Below, in pieces: positions 35,434 through 44,546 of a stretch of DNA of 60,297 bases. A program made the position numbers and the translations under genes. Location of the stretch: NCBI GenBank assembly GCA_021731815.1, contig JAKFWO010000045.1:1-60297 (forward strand), given 5' to 3'. This DNA comes from Hyphomonadaceae bacterium (GTDB taxonomy: Bacteria; Pseudomonadota; Alphaproteobacteria; Caulobacterales; Aquidulcibacteraceae). The notes below the pieces were generated by a model. That model searched no databases and had not been told where the DNA came from. It saw only the letters and a program-made list of their open reading frames with translations. Numbering within the stretch: position 1 is the first letter of the stretch; each line of letters begins with the position of its first letter.

Positions 35434-36363
35434 ATGCTTGAAAGGCAATTGATGGCCGAAGACCGCCTTCCTCCGCTCACCGCCTTGCGGGCTTTTGAAG
35501 CGGCGGCGCGGCATCTGAGCTTCCGCCGCGCAGCCGAGGAATTATATGTCACGCCGGGCGCGATCAGCCAGCAGATCCGGCTGCTTGAGGATCATCTGGG
35601 GGTTCAGGTCTTCCGCCGCGTGGGACGCCAGGTGTTGCTCACCGATTCGGGTCAGGCCGCGCTGCCCTTGTTGCGCGAAGGGTTCGAGCGCCTCGCCGAG
35701 GCCTCGCGGCTCCTGCGCCAGCCGGGGCGCAAGGGGCGGGTGGCGGTGGCTATCGCCCCGTCCTTCGCGGCCAAATGGCTGGTGCCGCGGCTTGAATCCT
35801 TCCATCGCGCCCATCCCGAAATCGAAGTGTGGATTTCGGCGGCCATGGAGATCGTCGATCTGGCTTCGGCCGACCTCGACCTTGCGATCCGTTACGGGCG
35901 GGGGCTCTATCCGGGGCTCGACAGCCGGCTTCTGCTGTCGGAGACCGTGATCGCGGTCTGCGCGCCATCGCTCGCAGCAGGAAACCTGCCCTTGCGCGGG
36001 CCTGCCGATCTTGCCGGGCTCACCTTGTTGCATGACGGCAGTCCCGAACAGGATCCTTCCTGTCCCGATTGGGCAATGTGGCTCATGGCGCGCGGGCAGA
36101 CCACCATCGATGCCACGCGCGGGCCGCGCTTCAACCAGGGCAGTCTGGTGATCGAGGCCGCGGTCAATGGTGCAGGTGTGGCACTGGCCAAGCGCGCGAT
36201 CGCCGGGGCCGATCTCTCCGCGGGGCGTCTTGTCGAGCCCTTTTCGCGCGAGGATGCCACCCCGATCGCCTTTGCCTATCACATCGTCTGGCCGAAAACC
36301 CGCAGCTTCTCGCCCGCCGCCCGCCTGTTCGTGGAATGGCTGGAGGCCGAAGCCGCCGACTGA
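35434..36363 (+). CDS. LysR family regulator, GcvA-like
   Basis: 309 residues. The N-terminal HTH is typical of GcvA (LPPLTALRAFEAAARHLSFR; VTPGAISQQIRLLEDHLGV), followed by a type 2 periplasmic-binding-like effector domain. Starts at 35434 or 35452 (MAEDRLPP). Regulated genes are not evident; the neighbours are a ferredoxin (divergent) and nth (convergent, 7 bp away). Confidence 0.9.
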   Translation: MLERQLMAEDRLPPLTALRAFEAAARHLSFRRAAEELYVTPGAISQQIRLLEDHLGVQVFRRVGRQVLLTDSGQAALPLLREGFERLAEASRLLRQPGRKGRVAVAIAPSFAAKWLVPRLESFHRAHPEIEVWISAAMEIVDLASADLDLAIRYGRGLYPGLDSRLLLSETVIAVCAPSLAAGNLPLRGPADLAGLTLLHDGSPEQDPSCPDWAMWLMARGQTTIDATRGPRFNQGSLVIEAAVNGAGVALAKRAIAGADLSAGRLVEPFSREDATPIAFAYHIVWPKTRSFSPAARLFVEWLEAEAAD

Positions 36364-36370
36364 CCAGCAA

Positions 36371-37147
36371 TTATCCCCTGCCGTCGATCTCCTTGCTTTC
36401 GAAGGCGCAATAGTCCCGGATCACGCATTCCCTGCATCGCGGCCGGCGGGCAAGGCAGGTATAGCGCCCATGGAGGATCAACCAGTGATGGGCCCCTTTC
36501 GCGTAGGCAGGGGGGATGACCTTCAGCAATTCGAGTTCCACTTTCAGCGGATTGGCTCCGGGCGCGAGTCCGGTCCGGTTGGCCACCCGAAAAATATGGG
36601 TGTCGACGGCGATCGTCGCTTCGCCAAAGGCTTCGTTGAGCACCACATTGGCGGTCTTTCGTCCGATCCCCGGCAGGGTCTCGAGGGCCGCGCGGTCATG
36701 GGGAACCTCGCCGCCATGGCGCTCGATCAACAAGGCCGACATGGCGACAAGGTTCCTGGCCTTGTTGCGCCAGAGCCCGATGGTCCTGATATAGTCACCG
36801 ATCCTGTCTTCGCCCAAAGCGAGCATGGCGGCCGGGTTGTCCGCCGCGGCAAACAGGCCCCGCGTCGCCTGATTGACGGATTTGTCAGTGGCTTGCGCCG
36901 ACAGCGCCACCGCGGCGAGCAGGGTGAAGGGATTGGTGAAGTCGAGCTCGGTGCGCGGGTCGGGACGTTCGGTTTTCAGTGTCTCAAAAAAAGCCGCGAC
37001 GCGCTCGGGTGTCCAGACGGAAGCCGATGATTTCTCCCGTTTTTTTTCGGGGCTGGGGATAGCGGATTTTTTCGGCCCGGGTTTCGGTTCTGGCTTCGAC
37101 CCGGGTCGGGTCCCCACAGGAGAAGCAGATTTTTTCGGCCCGGTCAT
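36371..37147 (-). CDS. nth: endonuclease III
   Basis: 258 residues. The helix-hairpin-helix LPGIGRKTANVVLNEAFG supplies the catalytic lysine (GRKTA), the catalytic aspartate is in AVDTHIFRVANR, and a 4Fe-4S cluster is bound by C-LARRPR-C-REC-VIRDY-C. It is a bifunctional glycosylase/AP lyase for oxidised pyrimidines. The first 40 residues are a Lys/Pro/Ser-rich extension absent from E. coli Nth. Its ATG overlaps the stop of the esterase gene (ATGA). Confidence 0.95.
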   Translation of the reverse strand: MTGPKKSASPVGTRPGSKPEPKPGPKKSAIPSPEKKREKSSASVWTPERVAAFFETLKTERPDPRTELDFTNPFTLLAAVALSAQATDKSVNQATRGLFAAADNPAAMLALGEDRIGDYIRTIGLWRNKARNLVAMSALLIERHGGEVPHDRAALETLPGIGRKTANVVLNEAFGEATIAVDTHIFRVANRTGLAPGANPLKVELELLKVIPPAYAKGAHHWLILHGRYTCLARRPRCRECVIRDYCAFESKEIDGRG

Positions 37148-38109
37148 GCGGGTCTTGCCCCCGATTCCGGCCCGATCGCGCCCAATGTCCGCCCGATCGC
37201 CAGTCCGGCATCGCGCACTGCATCCCGGGCGACAACCGACAAGGCTGTCATCATGAAGAAGCCATGGGTCTGGCTGGGATAATCCCGGTGGGTAACCGGC
37301 ACCCCCAGAGCCGCGAGCCTGGCTGCGTAAGCCGTGCCTTCCCCGTGCAGGGGGTCGAGCCCGGCGGTGACGATGAAAGCCGGCGCAATTCCTGCGAGGT
37401 CATTGGCCAGCAAAGGCGAGATCCGTTCGTCCATGGCGTCCGCGCCGGCGCGCAGATAGGCCCGCTTGAAATAATCGAGCGCGGCACCCGACAGAAAAAA
37501 GCCCTGTTTGAGTCCAAAACGCCCCGGTGCGATGTCGGCGAGCTGCAAAAGCGGATAGAGCAAGGCCTGCATCGCTGGCTCTTTTTCTCCGGTGCGCAGG
37601 GTGTGGAGGGCAATTCCGGCTGCGAGATTACCCCCCGCCGAATCCCCCGCCACCGCCACACGGTCGGGATCAAAGCCAATCGCTTCGGCCCGCGCCATCA
37701 CCCATGCCCATGCTGATTGCGCATCCTCGAATGCGGCAGGAAATTTGTGCTCGGGCGCGCGGCGATAATCGAGGGCCAGCAGCCGGCATCGCGAGGCATC
37801 TGCGAGCCGCCGGCACAGGGCATCATGGCTTTCGAGATCGCCCAGCACGAAGCCGCCGCCGTGAAAGAATACAATCCCGGGTCCCGGAGGATGTCCACAG
37901 GCGCGCGGAACATAGAGCCGGGCGCGCAAAGGCCCCTCCGCGCCATCGACCAGCAAATCATTGACGCTGGCCAGCGCGGGCGGATCGATCTCAAGCTTTT
38001 GCGCCGCACGGAAAAAGGCCGAGCGGATCTGATCGACCGACAACCGCCAATCCACGCCGCTCAATTCGGCAAGCTGCTTCCAGAGATCCCTGGCATCGGA
38101 ATCCGGCAT
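37144..38109 (-). CDS. alpha/beta hydrolase, hormone-sensitive-lipase family
   Basis: 321 residues with the oxyanion-hole motif FFHGGGFVLGD, nucleophile GDSAGGN, an acid in TAGLDPLHGEG and histidine in QTHGFFMM. Typical of bacterial HSL/esterase family IV, acting on short acyl esters in the cytosol. Start MPDSDARD at 38109 has GGGGAATTGGG upstream; the longer frame is ignored. Coupled to nth by ATGA, with no evident functional link. Confidence 0.92.
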   Translation of the reverse strand: MPDSDARDLWKQLAELSGVDWRLSVDQIRSAFFRAAQKLEIDPPALASVNDLLVDGAEGPLRARLYVPRACGHPPGPGIVFFHGGGFVLGDLESHDALCRRLADASRCRLLALDYRRAPEHKFPAAFEDAQSAWAWVMARAEAIGFDPDRVAVAGDSAGGNLAAGIALHTLRTGEKEPAMQALLYPLLQLADIAPGRFGLKQGFFLSGAALDYFKRAYLRAGADAMDERISPLLANDLAGIAPAFIVTAGLDPLHGEGTAYAARLAALGVPVTHRDYPSQTHGFFMMTALSVVARDAVRDAGLAIGRTLGAIGPESGARPA

Positions 38110-38295
38110 TGTCCCAATTCCCCTGTGATCCGACTTTTCCTGTGTAGTGATTCGACAGAAGCCACGCTTGGCATCGTAACAGAGAAAATGGAAATCACGC
38201 TGGCGAATCCGGCTGCACGGCGTTAACCGTGATGGACGGGATCGGCGGACAGCGTCGGTTTGGCGATCCCGGTGTCGGGGGAAAGTTCGAGGCCC

Positions 38296-38802
38296 ATGCT
38301 GAATGCCGCAGCCCTTGTAACCGGACTGGCCGGAGCCCTCGTTCTCATGGCGGGCTTTCCGGTGACACCATCGCGACAAATCGCGCTCGCGCTGGCCGTT
38401 GTCGCCGTCGCCTGGCTGGTCTGGCGGTTGCGCGCCATGGATCGGGAGGCTGCAATCCTGCGGCGGCTGCTGCCCCACATAATTGGGGCCATCAGCAGCG
38501 TGCCCGGGCGATCGGGAAAGATCGGTCGACTGGCGATGCGAATGGCAGGACGCAAGGGCGATTCGGCGCTGGTTCATCTGCGTGCGGGCAATCTCGACCG
38601 GATCGGACGGGCGGCGACAGCGCTTGGTGCAGCCTGGACAGGATTGCTCGTGCCCACGCGGGAGGACGACGACGGCTTCGAGGCTCATGTGATGGTGGAG
38701 GGCGACGAGCGGTCCGGAATTGCGGGGGTCACGTCAACCGGGCGGAATTCGCATCCGAAGCGGCGATCGCGGGCGAATGAGGGTAGGTCCGGAAAGATAT
38801 GA
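38296..38802 (+). CDS. MrpE/MnhE-like subunit (MbhA-like)
   Basis: 168 residues, a divergent MrpE. Two helices are near the N-terminus (AALVTGLAGALVLMAGFP; IALALAVVAVAWLVWRL), and a C-terminal segment GAAWTGLLVPTREDDDGFEA aligns by eye with the family stretch SITLTPGTLSV-EDGFLVHAL. ATG at 38296 is chosen; the frame opens with TTG at 38260. First gene of a ten-gene cluster in the order E-F-G-J-B-C-D-D'-x-D''. Family membership rests strongly on context and moderately on sequence. Confidence 0.72.
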   Translation: MLNAAALVTGLAGALVLMAGFPVTPSRQIALALAVVAVAWLVWRLRAMDREAAILRRLLPHIIGAISSVPGRSGKIGRLAMRMAGRKGDSALVHLRAGNLDRIGRAATALGAAWTGLLVPTREDDDGFEAHVMVEGDERSGIAGVTSTGRNSHPKRRSRANEGRSGKI

Positions 38803-38934
38803 TTTCCGATGAAACCAGGCCTGTTCGGCAACAGGTCAGGGGTCCGGCGGCGTAAATGGGCGGGCCGGGTGCGTGAACAGGCCCCGTGTCGGGGGTTCCG
38901 GGATGTAGGCCGGATGTTGGAAAAGGGGCGAAAA

Positions 38935-39267
38935 ATGATGGTGGGCATCGCGCTCGCGGCTCTGGGTCTCGCATTCAGCCTCGTCATGTGGCGGCTGCTG
39001 CGCGGCCCTTCCTTTGGCGATCGCCTCGCGGCGTTCCACGGTGCCGGGCTCATTCTGGGGCTGGGAATTCTCCTGCTGGCCGGCAGCAGCGGCTCGGGGG
39101 AACTGACACTGTTCGTTTCCGTCCTGGTTCCAGCTATTCTGGTCATCGCCTTAAGCCTGCACAAGCTTTCGGTTCAGGGGGCCCCCTCGGGCCGGCTGGC
39201 CCCCATGAGCGCCGGCGAAACCTTTTCGGGCGACGGGCCCGACCCGGGAGCGCGCGCCGATGGCTGA
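38935..39267 (+). CDS. MrpF-like subunit (MbhB-like)
   Basis: 110 residues with three hydrophobic segments; MVGIALAALGLAFSLVMWRL followed by LRGPSFGDRLAAFHGAG is the characteristic MrpF pattern (LRGPT-DR-LA). AAGGGGCG precedes ATG at 38935; an upstream in-frame ATG (38809) lacks a clear site. It overlaps the MrpG gene by 8 bp. The C-terminal 30 residues are a polar tail not typical of MrpF. Confidence 0.82.
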   Translation: MMVGIALAALGLAFSLVMWRLLRGPSFGDRLAAFHGAGLILGLGILLLAGSSGSGELTLFVSVLVPAILVIALSLHKLSVQGAPSGRLAPMSAGETFSGDGPDPGARADG

Positions 39268-39592
39268 TATCGCCAATCTGGTGGGGGCGGTCATCGCCAT
39301 CTGCGGAAGCCTGCTGTTCCTGCTCGGGATCATTGGCTTTGCCGCCTTGTCCGATCCATTGCGCCGGTTGCATGGTGCGGCGCTCGCTTTCGGACCGGGT
39401 CTGTCGCTGGCAGCGCTCGGTACCGTATTCATGGCTGCGTTCACACCCGCTTTCGGAGCCACCCTGTTGGCCGGGAGCGTGCTTGGCGCGTCGGGACCGG
39501 CCTTCATCTATCTTGCCGGAACGCATGCCCGGGCGCGTGGACATTCCCCCCGTACAGGCATTTTTGTTGATCCCGATGGGGGGGCGAGTTGA
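39260..39592 (+). CDS. MrpG-like subunit (MbhC-like)
   Basis: 110 residues with three predicted helices and the MrpG signature region GIIGFAALSDPLRRLHGAA (family pattern GLLRLPDLYTRLHAATK). Located by 8-bp overlap behind MrpF and overlapping the next gene by TTGA. MrpG is an obligatory small subunit of Mrp antiporters. Confidence 0.85.
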   Translation: MADIANLVGAVIAICGSLLFLLGIIGFAALSDPLRRLHGAALAFGPGLSLAALGTVFMAAFTPAFGATLLAGSVLGASGPAFIYLAGTHARARGHSPRTGIFVDPDGGAS

Positions 39593-40281
39593 AACCCGAA
39601 ATGCTGGACGTGGCCCGGGCCGGGCTCGATCACTGGATGGTCGTGTGCATGGTGGGGCTTTCGGCGCCGGGCGCATTGGCCGCGGCGATCGCTGCGGCAC
39701 TCGCGCGTCATTTGCCGACGGCGCTGGTCTGCGCCTGTTTTTCCGGGCTGTCGCTGGGGGTCGGCCTTGCGGCGTCGGGTTTCGTCGCCGCAGGCCTGTT
39801 GACCATAATCGTGACCGGCGGCGCATTTGCGCTGACCGGGGCGGCCTTTCTCGGCCTCACGGAGAGCGCCGCGCGCGCGCGCCAGCCCGTGCAGACGATT
39901 GGCGTTGTGGTCGCAACATTGGTGACCGGTGCCTTTGGCTTGTCGGGAATCATCTCTCTCCTTCGCGATGAGAAAGGTGATTGGCCCGAGGATGCGATTG
40001 CGGCCGCGGAGCGGATATTTGTTTCAGCCGGACCTGATTTCGCCCCGGCAATCGCCGGACTGTGTGGCGTGATCGTGCTTATGGCCGGGGCACTGGCGGT
40101 CCATGTCCGGCTCGGCAGGGATTCACGAAGTTTTGGGACAGAAGCGTCCGGAATTGCTGCCGGACACGATGTTCGATCCGGAAATGATCGGGGGGCGGAA
40201 GCGCGCCCGGGGTTTCGACCAGAGTCGCGATTTGAACCGCGGGCAGAATCCGCGCGCGGTGGGGACGGTCCCCGGCCATGA
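39589..40281 (+). CDS. NuoJ/MbhD-MbhE-like membrane subunit
   Basis: 230 residues with about five to six helices. The first half (APGALAAAIAAALARHLPTA ... FVAAGLLTIIVTGGAFALTG) resembles MbhD or the MrpA C-terminal DUF4040 region; the second (VATLVTGAFGLSGIISLLRD ... GLCGVIVLMAGALAVHVRLG) resembles MbhE. A fused MbhD-MbhE is thus likely, in the position such genes hold in archaeal mbh operons. TTG at 39589 overlaps mrpG; ATG at 39601 is the alternative. The last 50 residues are polar. Confidence 0.7.
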   Translation: MKPEMLDVARAGLDHWMVVCMVGLSAPGALAAAIAAALARHLPTALVCACFSGLSLGVGLAASGFVAAGLLTIIVTGGAFALTGAAFLGLTESAARARQPVQTIGVVVATLVTGAFGLSGIISLLRDEKGDWPEDAIAAAERIFVSAGPDFAPAIAGLCGVIVLMAGALAVHVRLGRDSRSFGTEASGIAAGHDVRSGNDRGAEARPGFRPESRFEPRAESARGGDGPRP

Positions 40282-40748
40282 TCATGCGCAACGCTGCCCT
40301 TGCCGTCTTTGTCAAAACCTTTGCACCCATCGCACTGATTTCGGCGATCGGCATGGTCGCAGCCGGTCAGTCATGGACCAATCCGCTGCTGCTTGCGGCG
40401 GCGGGTGCCAGTTTTGGCCTTTCGCTCTGTCTTTATGGCCTGGTATTCGGCCCTTCAGCGCTGGCGCGCGGCTTTGGCCCTTTTTCAGCGCGTGTGCTGC
40501 TCGGGCTGGGCCTGTTGGCGGGCTTTGGCGCACTCGCCCTCGATCTGGTCGATGGGACCGCACCTTTCCTGTTTCTGGAAGCGGCGGCCATCAATCGCGG
40601 AATTGTGCGCGACGATGAGCTCCTTCTTCTCTTCGGATCGGGGCTTGCGACCAGCGCCGCCGGAGCGTTGCCTGCCCTGTATTTCTCGTTTTCGGGACGG
40701 GTCAGCAGGATTATCAGCGCGGGCCCCGCTACGGATATCGAAACGTGA
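40278..40748 (+). CDS. MrpB/MnhB-like subunit
   Basis: 156 residues with four hydrophobic segments; the start (ALAVFVKTFAPIALISAIGM) followed by a hairpin with LLLAAAGASFGLSLCLYGLV parallels the MnhB domain. Strong divergence: the usual GGGFQGG motif after helix 1 is not seen. Coupled on both sides by 4-bp overlaps. Assignment is based on position plus weak similarity. Confidence 0.65.
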   Translation: MIMRNAALAVFVKTFAPIALISAIGMVAAGQSWTNPLLLAAAGASFGLSLCLYGLVFGPSALARGFGPFSARVLLGLGLLAGFGALALDLVDGTAPFLFLEAAAINRGIVRDDELLLLFGSGLATSAAGALPALYFSFSGRVSRIISAGPATDIET

Positions 40749-41098
40749 GCGAACTCGAGGCGGCACTTGTCCTTTCGGCGATCTGGCTGGCCCTGGGGCT
40801 CGGGCTGTTCGGGCTCGGTCTCGTGCTGGCAACAAGAAGCCGTCATTATTTCAAACGCTTTCTGGGGCTCGGCCTCGGATTTTTCGGACTCGCCGCCCTT
40901 GCCGCTGCCCGCGGTGCGGCCGCCGAACCGGTGGTCGCGATGTTCGTCATGATTGGTGGGGGTCTTGTCATGGCCGGACTCGCGTCAGCGCTGCGCGGAT
41001 TCGAGGCAGGGAAAGGTCTTGATCCGGATTCCCCGCCCGATATTGCGAAAAGCGCATCATCGGTGCCGCCCGAGCCATTCGCAAAGGATGCTGAATGA
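40745..41098 (+). CDS. MrpC/NuoK-like subunit
   Basis: 117 residues with three helices. The pattern LGLFGLGLVLATRSRHYFKR followed by FLGLGLGFFGLAALAAARGA and EPVVAMFVMIGGGLVMAGLA matches NuoK/MnhC, where the third helix normally reads DPLPQALVLTAIVIGFA. The two NuoK glutamates essential in complex I are absent, as also in MnhC. Start GTG at 40745 in a GTGA overlap. Confidence 0.75.
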   Translation: MSELEAALVLSAIWLALGLGLFGLGLVLATRSRHYFKRFLGLGLGFFGLAALAAARGAAAEPVVAMFVMIGGGLVMAGLASALRGFEAGKGLDPDSPPDIAKSASSVPPEPFAKDAE

Positions 41099-42678
41099 GC
41101 GTCCACGAATTTCTTGCCTTGCTGCCCGCGGACCTGGTGCGTCACGCCTCGCTCGCGGCTGTGGGGGCCCCGTTTTTGGGCGCCGTACTCGCTATGACCG
41201 TTGGCGCACGGTGGGGCTGGGGGCTCGTGCTCCCGGGGGCGGTGACGGGGTTGTGCTGTGCGCTGATCGGTGCGGCGCACGCCCATTCCTTCGCTGCCAA
41301 CCGCGCCGGCACCGGGTTTCAGGACGGCCCGTTTGAAATGATGCTCGCAGTGCTGGTCGCCATTGCGGGTCTTTTTGTCGCGATTTACCGGGCGTGCGCG
41401 GAGATTCCGGAGCGACGGGCCGATGGTGCGGGGCCAGCCTTGTTCGGGCTGTTGCTCGGCGGCGGGGGGCTGGTCGCGCTGGCCGACATGCCAATGATCT
41501 TGTTTGCAGGCATGGCGATCGTCGAACTCGCAGGGTTCGGGCTCTCCGGGATCGCGCGGCCCGCATTATCGGGCGCCACAGAAACCGGAACCGGAAGAGA
41601 ACCGGATCAATTGCTGGCCTCGGGCACCTGGTTGGCGCTGATGGCCGCCGGGATCGCACTCGCGCCCTTTTCCTTTGGCGGCGAAGGCAATGCCGGGATG
41701 ATCGGTGCAGTCCTCACTGCCATCGGGCTCGCGGGGATAGTGTGGCATCGGGGTGTTTTCCCCGCGGGGTGGGGTGATCCTAAGGCCGTGGGCGGGCTCG
41801 CCATCCGCGGATGGATCAGTCTTGTGGGCGCGATCGCCCTGATGCGGACCCTGGCCGGAATTGCGGGCTCGGACCACCCTGCCAGCCCGATATTTTGCGA
41901 GCTCTTCGGGATCGTGGCGCTTGGGGTCGCGGCGATTGCCTCGTTTCGGGCAGTCCTGTCCCGCGATGCGGAGCATGTGCTCAGCCTGTTTGTCTGTGCA
42001 GAATTCGCATTGATGGTCCTGGCGCTTGCCTCGGGGTCGCGCGCGGGGGCCGAGGCCGCGATGCTGGCGCTTGCCCATGGCGGGGCTCTGGCGATCGGCG
42101 GACCATTTCTCCTCGCACGGCTTGTCGATGCCCGGGGCGGTTATGGATTCAATACGCTTGCCGGGACCGCACGCAACGCGCCCTGGGCGGGTGCATCCCT
42201 GGTACTGATCGGGGCGAGCATGGCGGGGGCACCTCTTACCCTTGGATTTCTGGTGCGCTGGCGCATGATCGATTCGGCGATCGAGGCGGGTGCCTTTTGG
42301 GCGGCAGCGGGCATCGGCGTTGTTGCGGCGCTTTTGCTTGCCGCGGTCGGGCGGTTGATCGAAAATATTTCGCTCTCCGGGCCAGAACCGGAGAGCGGCG
42401 ACGGGGCAGCGGCCGGGAGGGCGGGGGGAACTTCCGCGGCGATTTCCGGCACCGCGATCTGGGCGGAATGGGCCGCAGGTGCGCTGGCTTTGGCTCTGTT
42501 ATGGGCCGGGCTGGCCGGGGGCGTGATCAATCCGGCGCTTACCCGCATGAGTGCGCTGTTTGCTGGCGGGCTGTCACCGGTTCGCACCCATGTTTTTCCT
42601 CCGCCGGCGCGGCCCTTTCGGGGTCTTGCCGGGGATGATCGGGTACAGGCCCCACGCGACGACAAGGGGGCATCATGA
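41095..42678 (+). CDS. MrpD-like antiporter subunit, copy 1
   Basis: 527 residues, about 13-14 helices, of the NuoL/M/N-MrpD family by hydropathy and position. The helix-5 glutamate region is kept (FAGMAIVELAGFGLSG), but the helix-7 lysine position reads GIVWHRGVFPAGWGDPKAVG and the helix-8 lysine position reads WISLVGAIALMRTL, so both lysines appear replaced. A hydrophilic loop near residue 430 and a polar C-terminus of about 40 residues are unusual. Overlaps both neighbours by ATGA. Confidence 0.75.
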   Translation: MSVHEFLALLPADLVRHASLAAVGAPFLGAVLAMTVGARWGWGLVLPGAVTGLCCALIGAAHAHSFAANRAGTGFQDGPFEMMLAVLVAIAGLFVAIYRACAEIPERRADGAGPALFGLLLGGGGLVALADMPMILFAGMAIVELAGFGLSGIARPALSGATETGTGREPDQLLASGTWLALMAAGIALAPFSFGGEGNAGMIGAVLTAIGLAGIVWHRGVFPAGWGDPKAVGGLAIRGWISLVGAIALMRTLAGIAGSDHPASPIFCELFGIVALGVAAIASFRAVLSRDAEHVLSLFVCAEFALMVLALASGSRAGAEAAMLALAHGGALAIGGPFLLARLVDARGGYGFNTLAGTARNAPWAGASLVLIGASMAGAPLTLGFLVRWRMIDSAIEAGAFWAAAGIGVVAALLLAAVGRLIENISLSGPEPESGDGAAAGRAGGTSAAISGTAIWAEWAAGALALALLWAGLAGGVINPALTRMSALFAGGLSPVRTHVFPPPARPFRGLAGDDRVQAPRDDKGAS

Positions 42679-44219
42679 GCCCGGAACTACTGATTGGCAT
42701 CGCGATTCTGGCACCGCTGGTCTCAGGCTTGTTGGCGATGTTTTTCGACGAGGCGCCCGACGCGCGCGAGACGATCGGGCTCGTTGCGGGTGCGCTGTCG
42801 CTCGCGGCGGCGGGCGCGGTCCTGTCGCTGTCGGCGTCCGGGAACCGGGCGACCATCGCTTTGCTGGAATTTGAGCCGGGTCTGGATTTTTCGCTCGGAA
42901 TGGAGCCGCTCGCGGCGGTGCTTGCGGTATGTATCGGCAGTGTCCATCTCTTGTTCAAGCTGCATGCCGCAGGCATGGCGCGTGCCGAAAGGGATCGCGA
43001 TCAGACCCGCTTCTTTGCAGGCTCAGACCTTGCGGTTGCGTCCTCCATTGCTTTGGCTTTTTCCGGAAATCTGCTCACAACGGTGACGGCCTATGGCCTG
43101 CTTGGCCTCGTTCTGTATGCCTTGCTGACCCTGCGGGCCGATGCCTCCGCGCGTCGGGCCGGGCGGTTGTTTGCTGCCTCCGTCGCCTTGCCGGCACAAG
43201 CCTTGTTGACGATCGGCTGGGTTCTGACCCTGCGCATGGCCGGCAGCGCGGATTATAGTGAGGGGCCACTGCTCGGGCAGACGGAACCGGGGCTGCGCAA
43301 TCTGCTGGCGCTGATGTTCGGGATCGGGTTTTCGCTCGCCGGGATTGCCCCGATGGTCGTATGGGTCTTTGCGACCCAAACGGGGACTGGTGCCACCGGG
43401 GCCTTTGTGCAAATCATGGGGGGGCTTGCCGGAGCCACAGCCTTTCTCAAGGTAGCGGGCTTTGTTTTCGGGCCCGGCGAAATCGGTGCGACCTCCTGGG
43501 GTATGGTTCTGTGTATCGCCTCGACTCTGGCCGGATTTGCTGCGGCTCTTGTCACCTGTTTTGGCCGTGATTTGCGGGCACGGGCATCGGCGGCGCATGC
43601 CAGCGGCCTGTGTTTTGCGGCCGCTGCAATCCTTGCCGCCACCCCGCTTGGCTTGCAGGCGGGTGCGCTGACCGTGGTGGCAAGCGCGATCGCGGGTGCC
43701 ACCGCTTTCATCTGTGCGGGCGCTGTCGAAACCGCGATCGGCAAGCACCCGATCGCGGACCTTTCCGGGCTTGGCCGGCGCATGCCTGCGATTGCCGCAT
43801 GTTTTGCCGCGGCGGCATTGTCGCTGGCGAGTCTTCCGCCCGGAGGCGGCGCCGCCGCCCGGATCGGGCTGATCCGCGCGGCAGGTGAGGCCCATGATTA
43901 TCTGCTGCTGGCGGCGAGCGCGGCCGCGAGTGTTCTCGTCCTGCTCGGCTTCGCCCCGATCGCGGCGCGCGCCATGTTGCCACCCAAGGGATCGGCACCC
44001 CCACCGCTCTTTCGTCGCCCGCGCGGAGCCCATCCTTTGTCGGTGCTCGCTGCCGGGCTTGGTGCTATCGGATGCATGCTGGTTTTGTTATATGCCGGTA
44101 AAATCGGCGATTTCGTGCGTGCGGGAACCGAATGGAGCCCGTTGGGCCGGGAGAGTGTGGTTCCAGCGGATGTCGAAGAATCCCGCAGGAATGCAAATTC
44201 CGGGGAGGTACAGCCATGA
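42675..44219 (+). CDS. MrpD/NuoN-like antiporter subunit, copy 2
   Basis: 514 residues, about 14 helices. Family traces: LLTTVTAYGLLGLVLYALLT (helix 5, Glu replaced), FGIGFSLAGIAPMVVWVFAT (helix 7, Lys replaced) and GKHPIADLSGLGRRMPAIAA before helix 11, a typical MrpD/NuoN segment. Without the charged residues, proton transfer through this subunit is doubtful. Coupled by ATGA to copy 1 and to the small membrane protein. Confidence 0.75.
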   Translation: MSPELLIGIAILAPLVSGLLAMFFDEAPDARETIGLVAGALSLAAAGAVLSLSASGNRATIALLEFEPGLDFSLGMEPLAAVLAVCIGSVHLLFKLHAAGMARAERDRDQTRFFAGSDLAVASSIALAFSGNLLTTVTAYGLLGLVLYALLTLRADASARRAGRLFAASVALPAQALLTIGWVLTLRMAGSADYSEGPLLGQTEPGLRNLLALMFGIGFSLAGIAPMVVWVFATQTGTGATGAFVQIMGGLAGATAFLKVAGFVFGPGEIGATSWGMVLCIASTLAGFAAALVTCFGRDLRARASAAHASGLCFAAAAILAATPLGLQAGALTVVASAIAGATAFICAGAVETAIGKHPIADLSGLGRRMPAIAACFAAAALSLASLPPGGGAAARIGLIRAAGEAHDYLLLAASAAASVLVLLGFAPIAARAMLPPKGSAPPPLFRRPRGAHPLSVLAAGLGAIGCMLVLLYAGKIGDFVRAGTEWSPLGRESVVPADVEESRRNANSGEVQP

Positions 44220-44536
44220 GCAGGCCCGGTGCCCTGCGCCGTGCGGGCCGGACCGGTCGCATGGCAGCTGCATTGTTCGGCTTCCTGCGCCAGGGCGCGC
44301 TCATTCTCGCCGGACTCGCAATCCTTGCGATACCAGACTGGATCGGTCTGCGCGCCAGCCGGTTCCGGTGGGAGGATTATGCCGGCATCTATGCGCTGGC
44401 CGGTTTTGCGAGTGTTTTTCTGGGCCTCGGGCTGGGGCGTCTGTGGGCGGCGTTGTTCGATGCCGGAATCGGCGACGATTTGGAGACGGGCGAGGCCGGC
44501 ACTCCGCCACAAATACGAAATGGTGAAGCGTCATGA
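44216..44536 (+). CDS. small two-helix membrane protein of the Mrp-like cluster
   Basis: 106 residues, no recognised family. Arg-rich N-terminus, then helices ALFGFLRQGALILAGLAILA and DYAGIYALAGFASVFLGLGL, and an acidic C-terminus. GGGGAGGTACAGCC gives a strong ribosome site and the start overlaps the previous stop (ATGA). Its position between two MrpD-like genes suggests an accessory subunit. Confidence 0.72.
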   Translation: MSRPGALRRAGRTGRMAAALFGFLRQGALILAGLAILAIPDWIGLRASRFRWEDYAGIYALAGFASVFLGLGLGRLWAALFDAGIGDDLETGEAGTPPQIRNGEAS

Positions 44537-44546
44537 GTAAGCCCCG

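Noticed and set aside
43023-44033. 336-codon minus-strand frame within the MrpD-like copy 2
   Set aside because: Very rich in Arg, Gly and Gln, no hydrophobic core; the plus strand shows an ordered series of membrane helices.
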